From contig JAFWFF010000144.1 in assembly GCA_017515765.1 (NCBI GenBank), forward strand, positions 1 to 9,470: a stretch of DNA of 9,470 nucleotides, given 5' to 3'. A program made the translations under genes and the position numbers. Origin of the DNA: Bacillota bacterium (GTDB lineage: Bacteria > Bacillota > Clostridia > Peptostreptococcales > Anaerovoracaceae). Each line of letters starts with the position of its first letter. Positions within the stretch are counted from its first letter, which is position 1. The notes beneath the pieces are model-generated. The model had not been told where the DNA came from, ran no database searches, and saw only the letters and a list, made by a program, of their open reading frames with translations. Below, in pieces: positions 1 to 6,793 of the stretch.

Positions 1-3000
1 GAACTTGTCGACTCCGAGCTCCTTCTTAAGCCTGTCTGCTGTCTCGAACGCTGTCTGATATCTGTTAGGTCCCGCGAGCCTTTCGATCTCAGCTTCGGCG
101 GGGGCATCTTCTTTAGGCTTGATGGTCACCTCTGCAGTCTTGGATGGATCGAACGTCGAGGTCACCTTTACGGTGATCGCCGAGGACGCCTCATCCGTTC
201 CTATGGTGAGCTTGCGGACCAGGTTGTCCGTATCGGTGAAGGCCGTTCCTGTGCTCGAGGCATTCTTCAGTTCCCACTTAAGGTCATGCGGCGCTGTACC
301 TTCCACAGACGCTGTCAGGGTCACTGTGCCGCCTTTGTCTGGGGTCTCGTTGTCGGCCTTGAGGGTCACGCTGGTGAGGGCAAGCTCCACAGGTTTGTCC
401 TGAGGCTTGGGCACCACTTGCGCCGTCTTTGACGGGTCGAACGTCGACGTGACTTTAACGGTTATCGCAGAGGACGCCTCATCCTCAGCTATCATGAGAT
501 GGCGCAGGAAATCGCCGGTATCCGCCCATTTGGTACCGGAAGCGGTGCTGCCTGTGAACTCCCATGTCAGGTCGTGCGGCGCGTCTCCCTCGACTACCGC
601 GGTCAAAGCCGCCATGGAGCCCTTGTAAGGCTCTTCGTTATCAGCTGTGAGTTTCACGCTCGTGATCGCAGGCCCTGCGGGCTTGTCCTCCGGGTAGATA
701 TAGACCTCGGCGGTATAGGCGGGATCCGCGGCAGATGTGACCTTAACGGTTATCGGGCCGGCCCCTTCGTCCTCGCCTATCGTGAGCGTCCTCTCCAGAT
801 TGCCGTCTCCGAGCAGCCCGGTTCCTTCGCTCGTCTTACCGCTCAGCTCCCATGTAAGCTCGTGCGAAAGATTTCCCTCTATCCCCGCTGTAAGTTCGAC
901 AGTCTCTCCCTTATATGGATGATGATCGTCTGCTTCAAGCGTCACGCTGAATATCGAAGGATCGATGCAGTCAAAGGTGATCCTGACATATACTTCAATG
1001 TCAACGCCCCATTTGGCAAGACGGGTCGTGCCGTTGATCGGTCTTCCGTTAACGGTAATGTTCAGGTCTTCCAGATCCAGGCTGTGATCAAAGTATCTGG
1101 TCAGATAGGTATCTTCGATGTTGAACCAGAGGAAGTATTCCCGGTCTCTGTCGAGAGGCTCGTCGCTGTCATACAGGCTCGTATAGCTGTTTTCCCCGCT
1201 CTTGTATACGAGACTTGTATACTCTGCGCCTGTATCTATGTACGTGAACCATCCGTCTGGCGCCTCCTCTTCGGGTAAGTCATAACCGCACTTTGAGGTG
1301 ATGGATTCTCTTAAAGCCTGAGTTACCTGCTTCCCCGTCCTCGCGTTGTCGTATTCATCCACAAGACTCACCTTTGACTCATCAAAGGTGATGTTGATCG
1401 GCCCGGTTATCTTCTCCTTATCTTTCAGCTGGATCGTGGCTTCTCCGTATTTATCCGGATCCGCGACGGATGTAGCCCTTACGGTTAGGCTTGCCGCGGT
1501 CTCCTCCGGTCCCACCTCGAGGTATCTTTGCTCATTGTATCCGCCCGTGAAATGCGATGACCCGTCTGAGCCGATGAGTTCCCATGCCAGGTCGTGCACT
1601 TCCGTTCCCTCAACTACCGCGTAGAAATTTACGCCTGTCCCTCTGCAGACCACCGGCCTGGACGCAGTTACCGTAACGCTGTCTATACCCGGAACATAGT
1701 CCACGACCTGAACACGTACCGAGTCAGAGATGTTGTAATCCACCGCGGATGTGGCAGTTACCGTGATGTTTTTCAGCGCTTCATCTGTCGAGGCGAAGAG
1801 TTCTCCGTCCGGGGTGATATAAGTGCCGGGGCTTTCGTTATCGCTGACGCTCCAGACGACATTATTATTCGTCGCTCCGTAAACTTCTGCGGAGAACTGA
1901 CGGCTCATGCCCCGTGTAACCTTGGCGCCCTCAGGCGAGACATCGATGCTCCATACCAGGTGATCCGTCTCGTTGAGCTCGACACGCTTATAAACGTTTA
2001 TCTCGCCATCGCCTCCGCCTCTGGGTTCCACCTCGTCAGCCGGCTGGCCGTTCACTGTGATGTAGAATGGTCTGCTCATATCAAAGGGGGGCGTATTATC
2101 ATCTGTGGTCTCTATATTGAAGCAGAAGTAATACTCGTCCTCCGTATTCAGAAGCTCGTCGCTGTTATGAAGTTTAACGTAACTGTTTCCTTCTTTTTTT
2201 ACAAGATTGGTCCAGTTCGACGCATCATATCCTGTTTTATCGGGATCCGCGTCATATACTAACCAGCCCTTGCCGTCCAGAGATTCGCCGGGATTGCTCG
2301 TCACGCTCCTCAGTAGATGCAGGCTGACTTCATGTCCTGTAAGTCTGGTCGTCGGGAACGCTTTGGTCTCGTCGTATGTTACGTTGAAACAGTTCGGTAT
2401 GTAATCCGTACCCGTCCTGACGACGAAACTCTTCATAAGGCTCTTGATCGGAAGAGCGAGATCGTCCGGAGCCTCGCCGTTCACCGTTATATGTGACTCG
2501 ATGTCTGAAGCGAGAGTATAGCCCTCAGCCGTTTTAAACCGGAATACAAGATATACCGTCTCTCCCGCGACGAACTCATGATCAGTTCCGAGGCCGGTTT
2601 GGGACGAATCCAGCCATCTGATGAGATCAACGCTGACTCCTTCTTCAGCCACGGTTACCAACGGCTTAGCTGACAGTTCTCCTGCCGTAGGTTCGGTATA
2701 TGCCGTGAACGTGAGAGAATTTATCACTCTCGGACCGGTGTTGTCGAACAAAGCGTAGTAGGTAACGTCCTCTCCCGGCATGGTCTGACTAATGGTCTCG
2801 GATCCGCCTCCTATTACAGAACCGTCCGGCGACCCCTTTGCCCATCCCTTGAAGACATATGTGCCTCCGGAATCGTTGTCGATACCAAGCGTGAAGCTGC
2901 TTCCGCCCGACACCATCCCGGTGTAACTTCCGACATAACTGTCGGAATCCACGATGACGCTTACATTTTCTGTAATGGCGCAGTTGTCTCTGGTATCCCA

Positions 3001-4155
3001 GCAGACGGCCGTCAGCTTATAAGCATTCACGTCGCCGATCTCGGCTTTGGGAACCTTCTGACCATCTGCATCTACGATATAGCTGCCGCTTACATATCCG
3101 CCGGGCGGGGTGATTATCTTGAGCGTGCCGCTGTCTATATCGAGACCGGAATTATATGCATATATAGCATGAGCGTATTCAGCCGCAGACTCCGCAAATA
3201 CATATGTCCCTTCGCCGCTGATGTCGATCTCCGCGCTGTCAGTCTCGATAGCGGTTCCGATTTCGGTATTCGCGTAGACCTGAGCTCCGTCTTTGATGAT
3301 CACAGGGGCCCAGCAGAAGATCCCGTTTCGCGAGCCATTCGCCCGGACCGTACCGCCGCCGAACACATTGGTGTTCAGGGTCTTGTCGTTATAGACAGCT
3401 ATGCCGTAGGCCTCATTTCCGGAAGTATAACCTTCCGCTGTGAGCTCGCCTCCTGTCATGCTGAGATCAACATAACCCGAACCGCAGATACCGAAACCGG
3501 CCCTGTTGTTTTCAAAGGTCTCTCCGACAAATTTGGCAGTTCCTCCTGTCATGGTGAATCCATCGCTGAACTCGATCCCTCTGCAGGAAGCGGCTTCGTC
3601 CACGAGAGCGTATACGCTAAGGTCTCCTCCCGTCATGGTGAACTGACCGACGTGAATGCCATATACCGTATCGGCGGAGTAGCTCATGCAGGTATAGGCT
3701 AAATCCATCTTGCCGCCCGTCATCTTGAATTCGGAGAGCGCTCCTTCAAGGCTGATCGCGGCGTATGGAGCTTCGTTTGAACCGAAGTTCATCTCGAGGA
3801 TGCCGCTCCGCATCTCCAGCACGGAGTTCGTGCCTCTTATACCCTGAACATCGAGCGTGTGCGTTCCGTCGCCCGTGATCGTCAAATCGTAGCTGTCCAT
3901 GTCGATCGAAAAGATATCCAGATCGGCATCGATATACAGCGCAGTATCCCCGTCCAGAACATAGTCCGTATTCTCGATCATATCCGAAACGTTCACGTTG
4001 CCGGATATGTGTTCGGGTTCGGCGGCATATGCCTTCGGCATCCCCGACATCATCCCGAGGCCCGGCACCATGCAGAACGTCATGACCGCGATCAAAAATA
4101 CCGTCATTGTTTTGGTCAGCAGCCCGTGTCCGCTCTTCTTCGCAATCTTCCACAT
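1..4155 (-). CDS. Large secreted, probably cell-wall-bound repeat protein (Ig-like repeats, CWB2 start); C-terminus outside window
   Basis: Read on the minus strand, the frame is open for 1,385 codons from the ATG at 4155 to the window edge. AAAGGAGAG lies just upstream, which fixes the start. Residues 1-44 are a signal peptide: Lys-rich start, hydrophobic core around 18-36, Ala-Tyr-Ala at 42-44. Residues about 50-340 are a beta-helix-like region with TMTGG-type turns near 146, 175, 203 and 234. Residues about 405-470 (FKGWAKG ... VTYYALF) resemble InlB-B/Flg_new repeats. Three related modules ending in ITVNG lie at about 478-585, 586-727 and 918-1062. Ig-like domains lie at about 728-815 (Big_2-like), 823-911, 1067-1155, 1164-1252 and 1260-1350. 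At 1357-1374 the motif IERLAGPNRYQTAFETAD matches the start of a CWB2 repeat, the family that holds clostridial surface proteins to anionic wall polymers. The role (adhesin or wall protein) is inferred. The gene stands alone behind a terminator-like hairpin; no convincing promoter was found at 4156-4326. Confidence 0.9.
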   Translation of the reverse strand, partial: MWKIAKKSGHGLLTKTMTVFLIAVMTFCMVPGLGMMSGMPKAYAAEPEHISGNVNVSDMIENTDYVLDGDTALYIDADLDIFSIDMDSYDLTITGDGTHTLDVQGIRGTNSVLEMRSGILEMNFGSNEAPYAAISLEGALSEFKMTGGKMDLAYTCMSYSADTVYGIHVGQFTMTGGDLSVYALVDEAASCRGIEFSDGFTMTGGTAKFVGETFENNRAGFGICGSGYVDLSMTGGELTAEGYTSGNEAYGIAVYNDKTLNTNVFGGGTVRANGSRNGIFCWAPVIIKDGAQVYANTEIGTAIETDSAEIDISGEGTYVFAESAAEYAHAIYAYNSGLDIDSGTLKIITPPGGYVSGSYIVDADGQKVPKAEIGDVNAYKLTAVCWDTRDNCAITENVSVIVDSDSYVGSYTGMVSGGSSFTLGIDNDSGGTYVFKGWAKGSPDGSVIGGGSETISQTMPGEDVTYYALFDNTGPRVINSLTFTAYTEPTAGELSAKPLVTVAEEGVSVDLIRWLDSSQTGLGTDHEFVAGETVYLVFRFKTAEGYTLASDIESHITVNGEAPDDLALPIKSLMKSFVVRTGTDYIPNCFNVTYDETKAFPTTRLTGHEVSLHLLRSVTSNPGESLDGKGWLVYDADPDKTGYDASNWTNLVKKEGNSYVKLHNSDELLNTEDEYYFCFNIETTDDNTPPFDMSRPFYITVNGQPADEVEPRGGGDGEINVYKRVELNETDHLVWSIDVSPEGAKVTRGMSRQFSAEVYGATNNNVVWSVSDNESPGTYITPDGELFASTDEALKNITVTATSAVDYNISDSVRVQVVDYVPGIDSVTVTASRPVVCRGTGVNFYAVVEGTEVHDLAWELIGSDGSSHFTGGYNEQRYLEVGPEETAASLTVRATSVADPDKYGEATIQLKDKEKITGPINITFDESKVSLVDEYDNARTGKQVTQALRESITSKCGYDLPEEEAPDGWFTYIDTGAEYTSLVYKSGENSYTSLYDSDEPLDRDREYFLWFNIEDTYLTRYFDHSLDLEDLNITVNGRPINGTTRLAKWGVDIEVYVRITFDCIDPSIFSVTLEADDHHPYKGETVELTAGIEGNLSHELTWELSGKTSEGTGLLGDGNLERTLTIGEDEGAGPITVKVTSAADPAYTAEVYIYPEDKPAGPAITSVKLTADNEEPYKGSMAALTAVVEGDAPHDLTWEFTGSTASGTKWADTGDFLRHLMIAEDEASSAITVKVTSTFDPSKTAQVVPKPQDKPVELALTSVTLKADNETPDKGGTVTLTASVEGTAPHDLKWELKNASSTGTAFTDTDNLVRKLTIGTDEASSAITVKVTSTFDPSKTAEVTIKPKEDAPAEAEIERLAGPNRYQTAFETADRLKKELGVDKF
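106..957 (-). repeat. Three tandem 96-residue Ig-like repeats inside the surface protein
   Basis: The equivalent strands SVTLEAD, SVKLTAD and SVTLKAD begin at residues 1070, 1166 and 1262, an exact period of 96 residues (288 bases). Each unit carries a Lys-Gly turn about nine residues later, an H-(E/D)-L-x-W-E core and ends in ITVKVTS. The last two copies share 20 identical residues (EASSAITVKVTSTFDPSKTA) although 11 of the 60 bases differ, all silently. An older, more diverged copy lies at residues 823-911, separated from the tandem set by one ITVNG module. Such arrays usually act as stalks that hold a functional head away from the wall. Confidence 0.9.
970..1404 (-). repeat. ITVNG module, copy 3 (residues about 918-1062)
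   Basis: This segment sits between Ig-like domains 2 and 3 of the surface protein. It shares an ordered set of features with the copy at residues 586-727: I/F-x-V/I-T-(Y/F)-D-E at the start, a Gly-Trp-(L/F) turn with Tyr-Asp/Asp-Thr after it, NSY followed by a Ser-Asp-Glu segment (YDSDEPL here), an EYF-x-x-FNIE strand, and ITVNG at 1033-1037. It is followed by a valine-rich strand (DIEVYVRITF). I do not recognise it as a named family; it is probably a beta-sandwich domain. Confidence 0.75.
1975..2400 (-). repeat. ITVNG module, copy 2 (residues about 586-727)
   Basis: This is the best match to the module at residues 918-1062. It has FNVTYDE, a Gly-Trp-Leu turn, NSYVKLHNSDELL, EYYFCFNIE, ITVNG at 699-703 and EINVYKRVEL as the last strand. 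It lies just before the first Ig-like (Big_2-like) domain. The shared order of motifs over about 140 residues shows an internal duplication that includes only this module and not the flanking Ig domain. Confidence 0.75.
2401..2724 (-). repeat. ITVNG module, copy 1, diverged (residues about 478-585)
   Basis: This is a weaker and shorter relative of the two modules downstream. An alternating beta strand (LTFTAYTEP) is followed by ETVYLVFRFKTAEGY and then HITVNG at 555-560, in the same order as EYYFCFNIE and ITVNG in copy 2. The early Gly-Trp and NSY motifs are replaced by IRWLDS and unrelated residues. The assignment rests mainly on the strand-plus-ITVNG pair and the adjacent position. Confidence 0.5.
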
Positions 4156-4241
4156 ACAGTTACTCTCCTTTCAGCCTGGCCGCACAATATTCAGATCTAT
4201 GCTGTCACTTTGGTCATACAAGTTGGAAATGGCTGTATTAT

Positions 4242-4291
4242 GCAAAAAACAAAAGATGCAGATACATGTTAAATATAACATGAACCTGCAT
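4242..4291 (-). terminator. Terminator-like hairpin after the EamA permease gene (36-base interrupted palindrome plus T tract)
   Basis: Outer arms ATGCAG (4256-4261) and CTGCAT (4286-4291) and inner arms CATGTTA (4265-4271) and TAACATG (4276-4282) are symmetric about a 4-base loop, with 3-base interruptions on both sides at equal distance. On the minus strand the hairpin starts 36 bases after the permease stop and is followed by CTTTTGTTTTTTG, as in an intrinsic terminator. The stem is AT-rich, so termination may be weak. An alternative reading is a two-fold symmetric operator for the surface-protein gene, which starts about 100 bases further on. Confidence 0.55.
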
Positions 4292-4326
4292 AAATTACTA
4301 TAATATTCAGAAAAATTACGAAGGGA

Positions 4327-5220
4327 TCACTCGATGCTCCGGGACGAAAGGATGATGCCTGCGAGTGTGACTATGGTCCCTGCCCAGGTATACCAGCCGA
4401 AGCTGTCTCCCGCGATGATTATGCCTGTTACGACGCCCATTACCGTGGTCAGGCATGACACCAGGTTCGCGGCAGTTGCGGGCTCCATGCTTGCGAGGAG
4501 CGCGTTGTACGAGGAGTAGCAGACGACTGTGCAGATGACGCCCAGAAAAAGGACGGCGATCAAAGTCTTCGCGTCGCTGAATATCATCGTGTATGTTTCT
4601 GTTCCGAAGCCCATGAAAATACATGCGATGTTGAAGGTCACCGCCCCGAATACCGCCATCACGGCTGTACGCTCGATCGCGCTGAAGCCTTCGGCAGCTT
4701 TGCCCGCGATGAAACCAAAGAACCCGAGAACAGTGATCGCTGCGATCAGAATGATATAGCCTTTCAGGCTTCCTTCCGCCGACGCGCCCGGCGCGAAAAC
4801 GTTGAAGATGATGACGCCGGCGAACGCCGTAATTATGCCGATGATCCCTATCTTTGACGGCTTCCTGCGGAAGAAAAGCATGCCTACGAGAAGCGTCATG
4901 GCCGGCGACGCGGCGATCAGTACAGAGCTGACTGAGACCGAGGTGAATTTGATGCCGTAGATCTCAAGGACGGAATAGATGCAGGGCTGGAGGACCGCGC
5001 CGATCACCAGATACTTCAAAGCTTTGCTCTTCAGGTCGATCTTTATGACCCTGAGAGCAATGAGGATCAGGAATATCACCGCCGCGACGGTCCACCTGCA
5101 GGCGAGCGCCTGCATCGGGCTCATGCGGTCGACCAGGTAATCCATGGACACGAAAGAAAGGCCCCAGAAGCCTCCCGTAAGCAGTACCAGCATCATCAGA
5201 TAACCTTTACTCTTCTTCAT
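4327..5220 (-). CDS. EamA/DMT-superfamily permease
   Basis: This 297-residue protein is almost entirely hydrophobic, with about ten predicted membrane helices arranged as two homologous EamA halves (about residues 8-140 and 153-293), the usual length and layout of the drug/metabolite transporter superfamily. Visible family features are the first helix with GFWGLSF, the charged loop LVDRMSPMQALACRW, and the second-half ending EPATAANLV followed by a Gly-rich helix with WAGTIVTLAGIIL. The common Gly-Glu before the last helices is Ala-Gly-Asp here. The start is set by ATG at 5220 with GAGGG about six bases upstream. Members export amino acids, metabolites or drugs; the substrate cannot be read from sequence. 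It is transcribed divergently from the amidohydrolase operon, which suggests, without proving, a link to amino acid derivatives. Confidence 0.9.
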   Translation of the reverse strand: MKKSKGYLMMLVLLTGGFWGLSFVSMDYLVDRMSPMQALACRWTVAAVIFLILIALRVIKIDLKSKALKYLVIGAVLQPCIYSVLEIYGIKFTSVSVSSVLIAASPAMTLLVGMLFFRRKPSKIGIIGIITAFAGVIIFNVFAPGASAEGSLKGYIILIAAITVLGFFGFIAGKAAEGFSAIERTAVMAVFGAVTFNIACIFMGFGTETYTMIFSDAKTLIAVLFLGVICTVVCYSSYNALLASMEPATAANLVSCLTTVMGVVTGIIIAGDSFGWYTWAGTIVTLAGIILSSRSIE

Positions 5221-5237
5221 CCATGTCCCTCACGCGA

Positions 5238-5252
5238 ACCGGCTATGCCGGT
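5238..5252. promoter_or_regulatory. Perfect inverted repeat in the permease leader
   Basis: ACCGGC (5238-5243) and GCCGGT (5247-5252) form perfect 6-base arms around TAT. The repeat lies between the permease -10 box and its ribosome binding site, so it could be an operator or an mRNA leader hairpin. There is no T tract. A chance occurrence is possible in this GC-rich DNA. Confidence 0.35.
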
Positions 5253-5254
5253 GT

Positions 5255-5284
5255 TTTATACTCGCGATTCTAACACCGCGGCAA
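5255..5284 (-). promoter_or_regulatory. Predicted sigma-A-type promoter of the permease gene
   Basis: On the minus strand TTGCCG (5284-5279, 4 of 6 to TTGACA) and TATAAA (5260-5255, 5 of 6 to TATAAT) are separated by 18 bases. The -10 box ends 34 bases before the permease start codon, which leaves room for a short leader. Confidence 0.5.
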
Positions 5285-5309
5285 ACTGTTATCAAGTGCC
5301 TTATCGTGC

Positions 5310-5339
5310 TTTACCCGGGGCGGGTTTATGTTGTATAAT
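5310..5339 (+). promoter_or_regulatory. Predicted sigma-A-type promoter of the amidohydrolase-peptidase operon
   Basis: TTTACC (5310-5315, 4 of 6) and a perfect TATAAT (5334-5339) are 18 bases apart, 44 bases upstream of the first start codon. The 5' part of the spacer contains a short inverted repeat, ACCCG-GGG-CGGGT (5313-5325), overlapping the -35 box, a position where a repressor could block RNA polymerase. Confidence 0.6.
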
Positions 5340-5383
5340 TATTCTGAAAAAAGACGCACTCATCTCAGTTACGGAGGTCATCT

Positions 5384-6766
5384 ATGCTTGACATTTTGAT
5401 AGTGAACGGACAATACCCGGATTTCGGGAATTACAGGACCGGCTGCGAGAACGCCGGCTCTTCGATGAAGAAGGCAAACATCGGGATCAAAGACGGCGTC
5501 ATCGCCTACGTCGGCGAGGGCGAGCCCGAGGCAGCCGAGGTCTTTGACGCTGAAGGCCTCGTGGTCTCCCCCGGATTCATCGACATCCATATGCACGAAG
5601 AGAACTTCCGCGAGGAAGGCAAGCAATACTTTGCCGCCGAGAAGATGCTCGAGCAGGGCGTCACCACCGCCATCGCCGGAAACTGCGGCGTGCACAGGCA
5701 GCCCATCAGCGAGTTCAAGGGCGTTCTGGAAGAAATGGGCGGCTCCCCTGTCAACTACATGATCCAGACGGGCTACAACCATTTCAGGAACCAGCTGGGC
5801 ATCGGAAATCACGAGAAATCCACCATCGCCCAGCGCGTCGAGATCCGCGACATGCTCATGAAGGAACTCGAACAGGGAGCCTGCGGCGTTTCCTTCGGCA
5901 TCGAATACGACCCTGCGATGACCTTTGAGGAAATGCTCTTCGCGGTCGAAAAGCTCGAGGACCCAAACCTCATCGTCAGCGCGCACTACCGCGACGAGGA
6001 CCATATCAACACCGACAACGTCGATGAGATGATCAGGTTCTCCGCCGCGATCACGCCGAAGTTCCAGATCTCCCACCTCTCGAGCGGCTGCGCTTTTGAT
6101 CTCATGAACGTCTGCCTCGACCACATCAACGAAGCGATGAAGACGGATCCGGGCCTCAACTTTGACACTTACCCGTACAACGCGTTCTCGACCAGGATCG
6201 GATCTACCGTATTCGAAGAGGACTGCTTCGATACGTGGGGAACGAGCTACGATTCCATACTTCTCACCTCCGACCCCTACAAGAACATGCGCTGCGACGA
6301 GGAGATCTTCCGCGACGCCAGGAAGAACCACCCGAACATGCTCGCGGTAGCCTTCGTCATGAAAGAGGACTCGATCCGCATGGCTGTCGTGAACCCGAAC
6401 GGAATGGTCGCCTCAGACGGCCTTATGAGATTTGGCCACGGCCACCCGAGGATCGCCGGGACCTTCCCCAGGGTACTTGGCAAATACGTCCGCGCCGAGC
6501 AGGCGATCTCCCTGGTCGACGCGCTCCGCAAGATGACTCTGGAGCCGGCCGAGAGGATGAACCTCGCGAACAAAGGCCGCATCAAAGAAGGCGCAGACGC
6601 GGACATCACGATCTTTGATCCTGCGGTCATCTGCGATACCGAAGACTGGACAGAACTCAAGCCCCCTGTCGGCATAGTGAGGACATATATCGGCGGGAAG
6701 CTCGCAAGGGCGGAAGGCAAAGCCGTAGATTACAGGCTCGGAAGGTTTATCCCCTGCCAGGGGTGA
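5384..6766 (+). CDS. D-aminoacylase-type metal-dependent amidohydrolase (N-acyl-D-amino-acid deacylase family)
   Basis: This 460-residue cytoplasmic enzyme has no signal peptide. ATG at 5384 follows CGGAGG by six bases. An N-terminal beta-sandwich strand (LDILIVNG ... IGIKDGVIAYVGE) leads to GFIDIHMHEE, giving the metal pair His69 and His71. Next come GNCG (Cys101, the bridging metal ligand of D-aminoacylases), FGIEYDP at 171-177, AHYRDE (His201), ISHL (His231) and ASDGL (Asp345, metal and catalytic residue). The family signature HPRIAGTFPRVLGKYVR is at 354-370. The C-terminal strands (GRIKEGADADITIFDP) complete the sandwich. All ligands expected from characterised D-aminoacylase are present, so it should be active. 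The family removes acyl groups from N-acyl-D-amino acids, and some members act on related amides; the exact substrate is not clear. The N-terminal strand region carries an extra loop with Cys21 compared with typical members. It is the first gene of an operon with the M20 peptidase. Confidence 0.88.
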   Translation: MLDILIVNGQYPDFGNYRTGCENAGSSMKKANIGIKDGVIAYVGEGEPEAAEVFDAEGLVVSPGFIDIHMHEENFREEGKQYFAAEKMLEQGVTTAIAGNCGVHRQPISEFKGVLEEMGGSPVNYMIQTGYNHFRNQLGIGNHEKSTIAQRVEIRDMLMKELEQGACGVSFGIEYDPAMTFEEMLFAVEKLEDPNLIVSAHYRDEDHINTDNVDEMIRFSAAITPKFQISHLSSGCAFDLMNVCLDHINEAMKTDPGLNFDTYPYNAFSTRIGSTVFEEDCFDTWGTSYDSILLTSDPYKNMRCDEEIFRDARKNHPNMLAVAFVMKEDSIRMAVVNPNGMVASDGLMRFGHGHPRIAGTFPRVLGKYVRAEQAISLVDALRKMTLEPAERMNLANKGRIKEGADADITIFDPAVICDTEDWTELKPPVGIVRTYIGGKLARAEGKAVDYRLGRFIPCQG

Positions 6767-6793
6767 GAATAAGGCGCTGAAAGGAGCAGATCC

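Noticed and set aside
130..700. Direct DNA repeats that might be a tandem repeat or mobile element
   Set aside because: The similarity follows codon frame and protein domain limits with silent differences, so it is an internal protein-domain duplication.
499..1278. Plus-strand open frame of 259 codons (and several shorter ones at 119-2404)
   Set aside because: They are antisense to the surface-protein gene, which is open for 1,385 codons with repeats, signal peptide and CWB2 motif. Repeated composition of the Ig units makes long antisense frames.
3746..4153. Minus-strand frame of 135 codons starting with GTG at 4153
   Set aside because: It is an out-of-frame overlap of the true start at 4155; its product is charged and patternless, whereas the 4155 frame begins with a clear signal peptide.
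4156..4326. Promoter for the surface-protein gene
   Set aside because: CATAAT (minus strand, near 4236-4241) and TTGTAT were considered, but no -35/-10 pair with 16-18 base spacing and good match could be placed.
5221..5383. Riboswitch or T-box leader ahead of either divergent gene
   Set aside because: The leaders are too short (34-44 bases after the predicted -10 boxes) and show only small single hairpins.
5378..6331. Minus-strand open frame of 317 codons opposite the amidohydrolase
   Set aside because: It is a shadow of the amidohydrolase; all metal-ligand motifs and the ribosome binding site are on the plus strand, and the product is low-complexity Val/Asp-rich sequence.
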